64,000 nucleotides of DNA from an uncultured Dehalococcoidia bacterium (GTDB lineage Bacteria > Chloroflexota > Dehalococcoidia > Lucifugimonadales > UBA1123). This document shows positions 63,021-64,000 of this stretch, one piece after another. Numbering within the stretch: the first letter of the stretch is position 1; each line of letters opens with the position of its first letter. The position numbers and the translations under genes are program-made. The stretch lies in contig CATOSI010000002.1 in the NCBI GenBank assembly GCA_951812505.1, positions 1 to 64,000 of the forward strand, in the 5' to 3' direction. The notes under the pieces are model-generated. The model saw nothing but the letters and a program-made list of their open reading frames with translations. It was not told the DNA's origin and did not search any database.

Positions 63021-63947
63021 TCAAATCTTCCCCACGAGCGACTTGAGCAATTCGCGTGTGCGGGCAGCAGACGCCTCGACGTCGTCTCCGGTTGGGAATA
63101 TGGATGCGAGGTAGTCGGTCGCTCCGGCGTCGGAAAGCGACCTGAGCTGCGCTTCCACCTCTGCTTCGTTGCCGATGATCGCCACCTCTGCGGGGCTCTC
63201 GACACCCTCGATGTCCAGCATACGCCGGTAGCTGGGAAGTGTTCCGTAGCGACCGAAGAACCCGGACGCTGCCTCGAAACCCGCCTGCCTGTCGTCGGTA
63301 ACGCATACCGGCAGTCCGACACATACTCTCGGAGCGAGTCTGCCCGCGTCCTGGGCAGCGGAGGTGATTCGCGGAGCGATATGTTCCTCCAGAGTCCTGG
63401 GGCCGACCATCCATGTAATCGTGCCGCTCGCCTTCTCGCCCGCTATTCTAAGCATCCTGGGGGCGAGCGCGGCCACGCACACGGTGGGCGGCGTGTCGGT
63501 CATGCGCTGGATTTCCCCGGACACGTTGAAGTGCTGTCCCTGGAAGTCCACGCTCCCGGTCTGCATCAGAGAGTTCAGAATGGTCAGATACTCTTCCATG
63601 TGCTGGGCAGGGGCGTGGAACGACAGCCCCCAACGTCCCTCGACGTTTGGTTTGTGCGACAGCCCTATGCCGAGCAGAAGACGTCCTCCCGAGGCTGCCT
63701 GAGTCGTCAACGCTTGCTGGGCGAGTGCCATCGGGTGCCTCGGATACGTCGGCACGACTGCAGTCCCGAGCTCGATACTTTTCGTCCTGTCGCCCGCGAG
63801 CGCAAGCATCGTTAGAGCATCCACTCCAGCCACCTGCGCTGTCCATAGTGAGTCGAATCCGTCGGCCTCCGCCTCTACAGCCTGATGCGCCTGTCCCTGT
63901 ACGGTTTCGGCGGCGCCCATCGTTCCAATGAAATTCCCTATCCTCAT
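63021..63947 (-). CDS. LLM class F420-dependent oxidoreductase
   Basis: 308 residues of a F420-type luciferase-fold reductase. RIGNFIGTMGAAETV, EAEADGFDSLWTAQVAGVDA, TAVVPTYPRHPMALAQQALT and GRLLLGIGLSHKP are typical of the TIGR03564-like subgroup. The ATG at 63947 has AGGAGG seven bases upstream, so I reject the longer frame to 63983. F420 rather than FMN use is by family resemblance; whether this organism makes F420 cannot be seen here. Confidence 0.87.
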   Translation of the reverse strand: MRIGNFIGTMGAAETVQGQAHQAVEAEADGFDSLWTAQVAGVDALTMLALAGDRTKSIELGTAVVPTYPRHPMALAQQALTTQAASGGRLLLGIGLSHKPNVEGRWGLSFHAPAQHMEEYLTILNSLMQTGSVDFQGQHFNVSGEIQRMTDTPPTVCVAALAPRMLRIAGEKASGTITWMVGPRTLEEHIAPRITSAAQDAGRLAPRVCVGLPVCVTDDRQAGFEAASGFFGRYGTLPSYRRMLDIEGVESPAEVAIIGNEAEVEAQLRSLSDAGATDYLASIFPTGDDVEASAARTRELLKSLVGKI

Positions 63948-63949
63948 TT

Positions 63950-64000
63950 TCAGCCTCCTGCCGATTCCTGTTCTGCGACCCACTGCCTGGCAGCAGCGCG
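63950..64000 (-). CDS. C-terminal end of an unidentified gene (window edge)
   Basis: From the window end a frame reads RAAARQWVAEQESAGG and stops at TGA 63950-63952, two bases before the F420-type oxidoreductase start. The residues look protein-like and the spacing suggests an operon, but only 16 codons are visible and no family can be assigned. Confidence 0.35.
   Translation of the reverse strand, partial: RAAARQWVAEQESAGG

Overview
The window reads like part of a Chloroflexota chromosome, most likely from the Dehalococcoidia/SAR202 side. This is inferred from gene content, not from a marker tree. Pointers are an 11-subunit complex I without the NADH module, two luciferase-like flavin oxidoreductases, an enolase-superfamily dehydratase, a DUF362 iron-sulfur protein, PIG-L and LarE proteins, two very large FtsX permeases, and abundant REP-like repeats. 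Base composition is moderately GC-rich and coding is dense. I saw no tRNA, rRNA or CRISPR array.

Layout. 0.1-2.2 kb: wreck of a type I restriction locus (hsdR joined to hsdM by deletion, many frameshifts). 2.6-5.6 kb: sucCD followed by a FitAB/VapBC-type toxin-antitoxin pair. 5.6-10.2 kb: an ABC-2 exporter (two permeases and an ATPase) whose parts are separated by about 1.4 kb of decayed sequence. 10.6-15.1 kb: a luciferase-like oxidoreductase, an SMP-30 lactonase and an NAD-salvage pair (nicotinamidase, NAPRTase). 15.1-21.1 kb: two leftward runs, tilS/histidine phosphatase/CorC-like and recA/EEP nuclease/recX. 21.5-25.2 kb: an accessory island with a RAYT transposase, an ApeA-like HEPN protein, an HsdS C-terminal relic, a lone HigA and a Phd/VapC pair. 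25.4-35.4 kb: two MFS exporters and two giant FtsX permeases. 35.4-45.8 kb: PIN/nuclease-like pair, acyl-CoA dehydrogenase, Lrp sensor domain, DUF362, DUF2157/GDYXXLXY pair, queuosine-precursor transporter, epimerase, LarE, PIG-L. 45.8-56.4 kb: complete leftward nuoABCDHIJKLMN with two small foreign-looking ORFs inserted. 56.7-64 kb: membrane proteins (DUF5671, DUF2339), a galactonate-dehydratase-like enzyme and an F420-type oxidoreductase.

The most unusual signal is non-coding. Four intergenic blocks, upstream of sucC, recA, the queuosine-type transporter and the 56.75-kb membrane gene, share one architecture: three CAGG half-sites followed by inverted CCTG half-sites, 10-12 bp apart (one helical turn) except across the centre, with near-identical offsets, flanked by a TAGCTAAA-type left block and a TATAAATC-type right block. 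Each copy points the same way as the gene it precedes. Three further repeat families (CGTCATTCC palindromes, GTAGGGGC palindromes, AATCCTGATTCAGACA) mark the intergenic space. GTAGGGGC copies lie inside and next to the RAYT gene.

Core metabolism is represented by succinyl-CoA synthetase and complex I. DNA repair is represented by recA/recX. The accessory parts are consistent with repeated gain and loss of defence genes.
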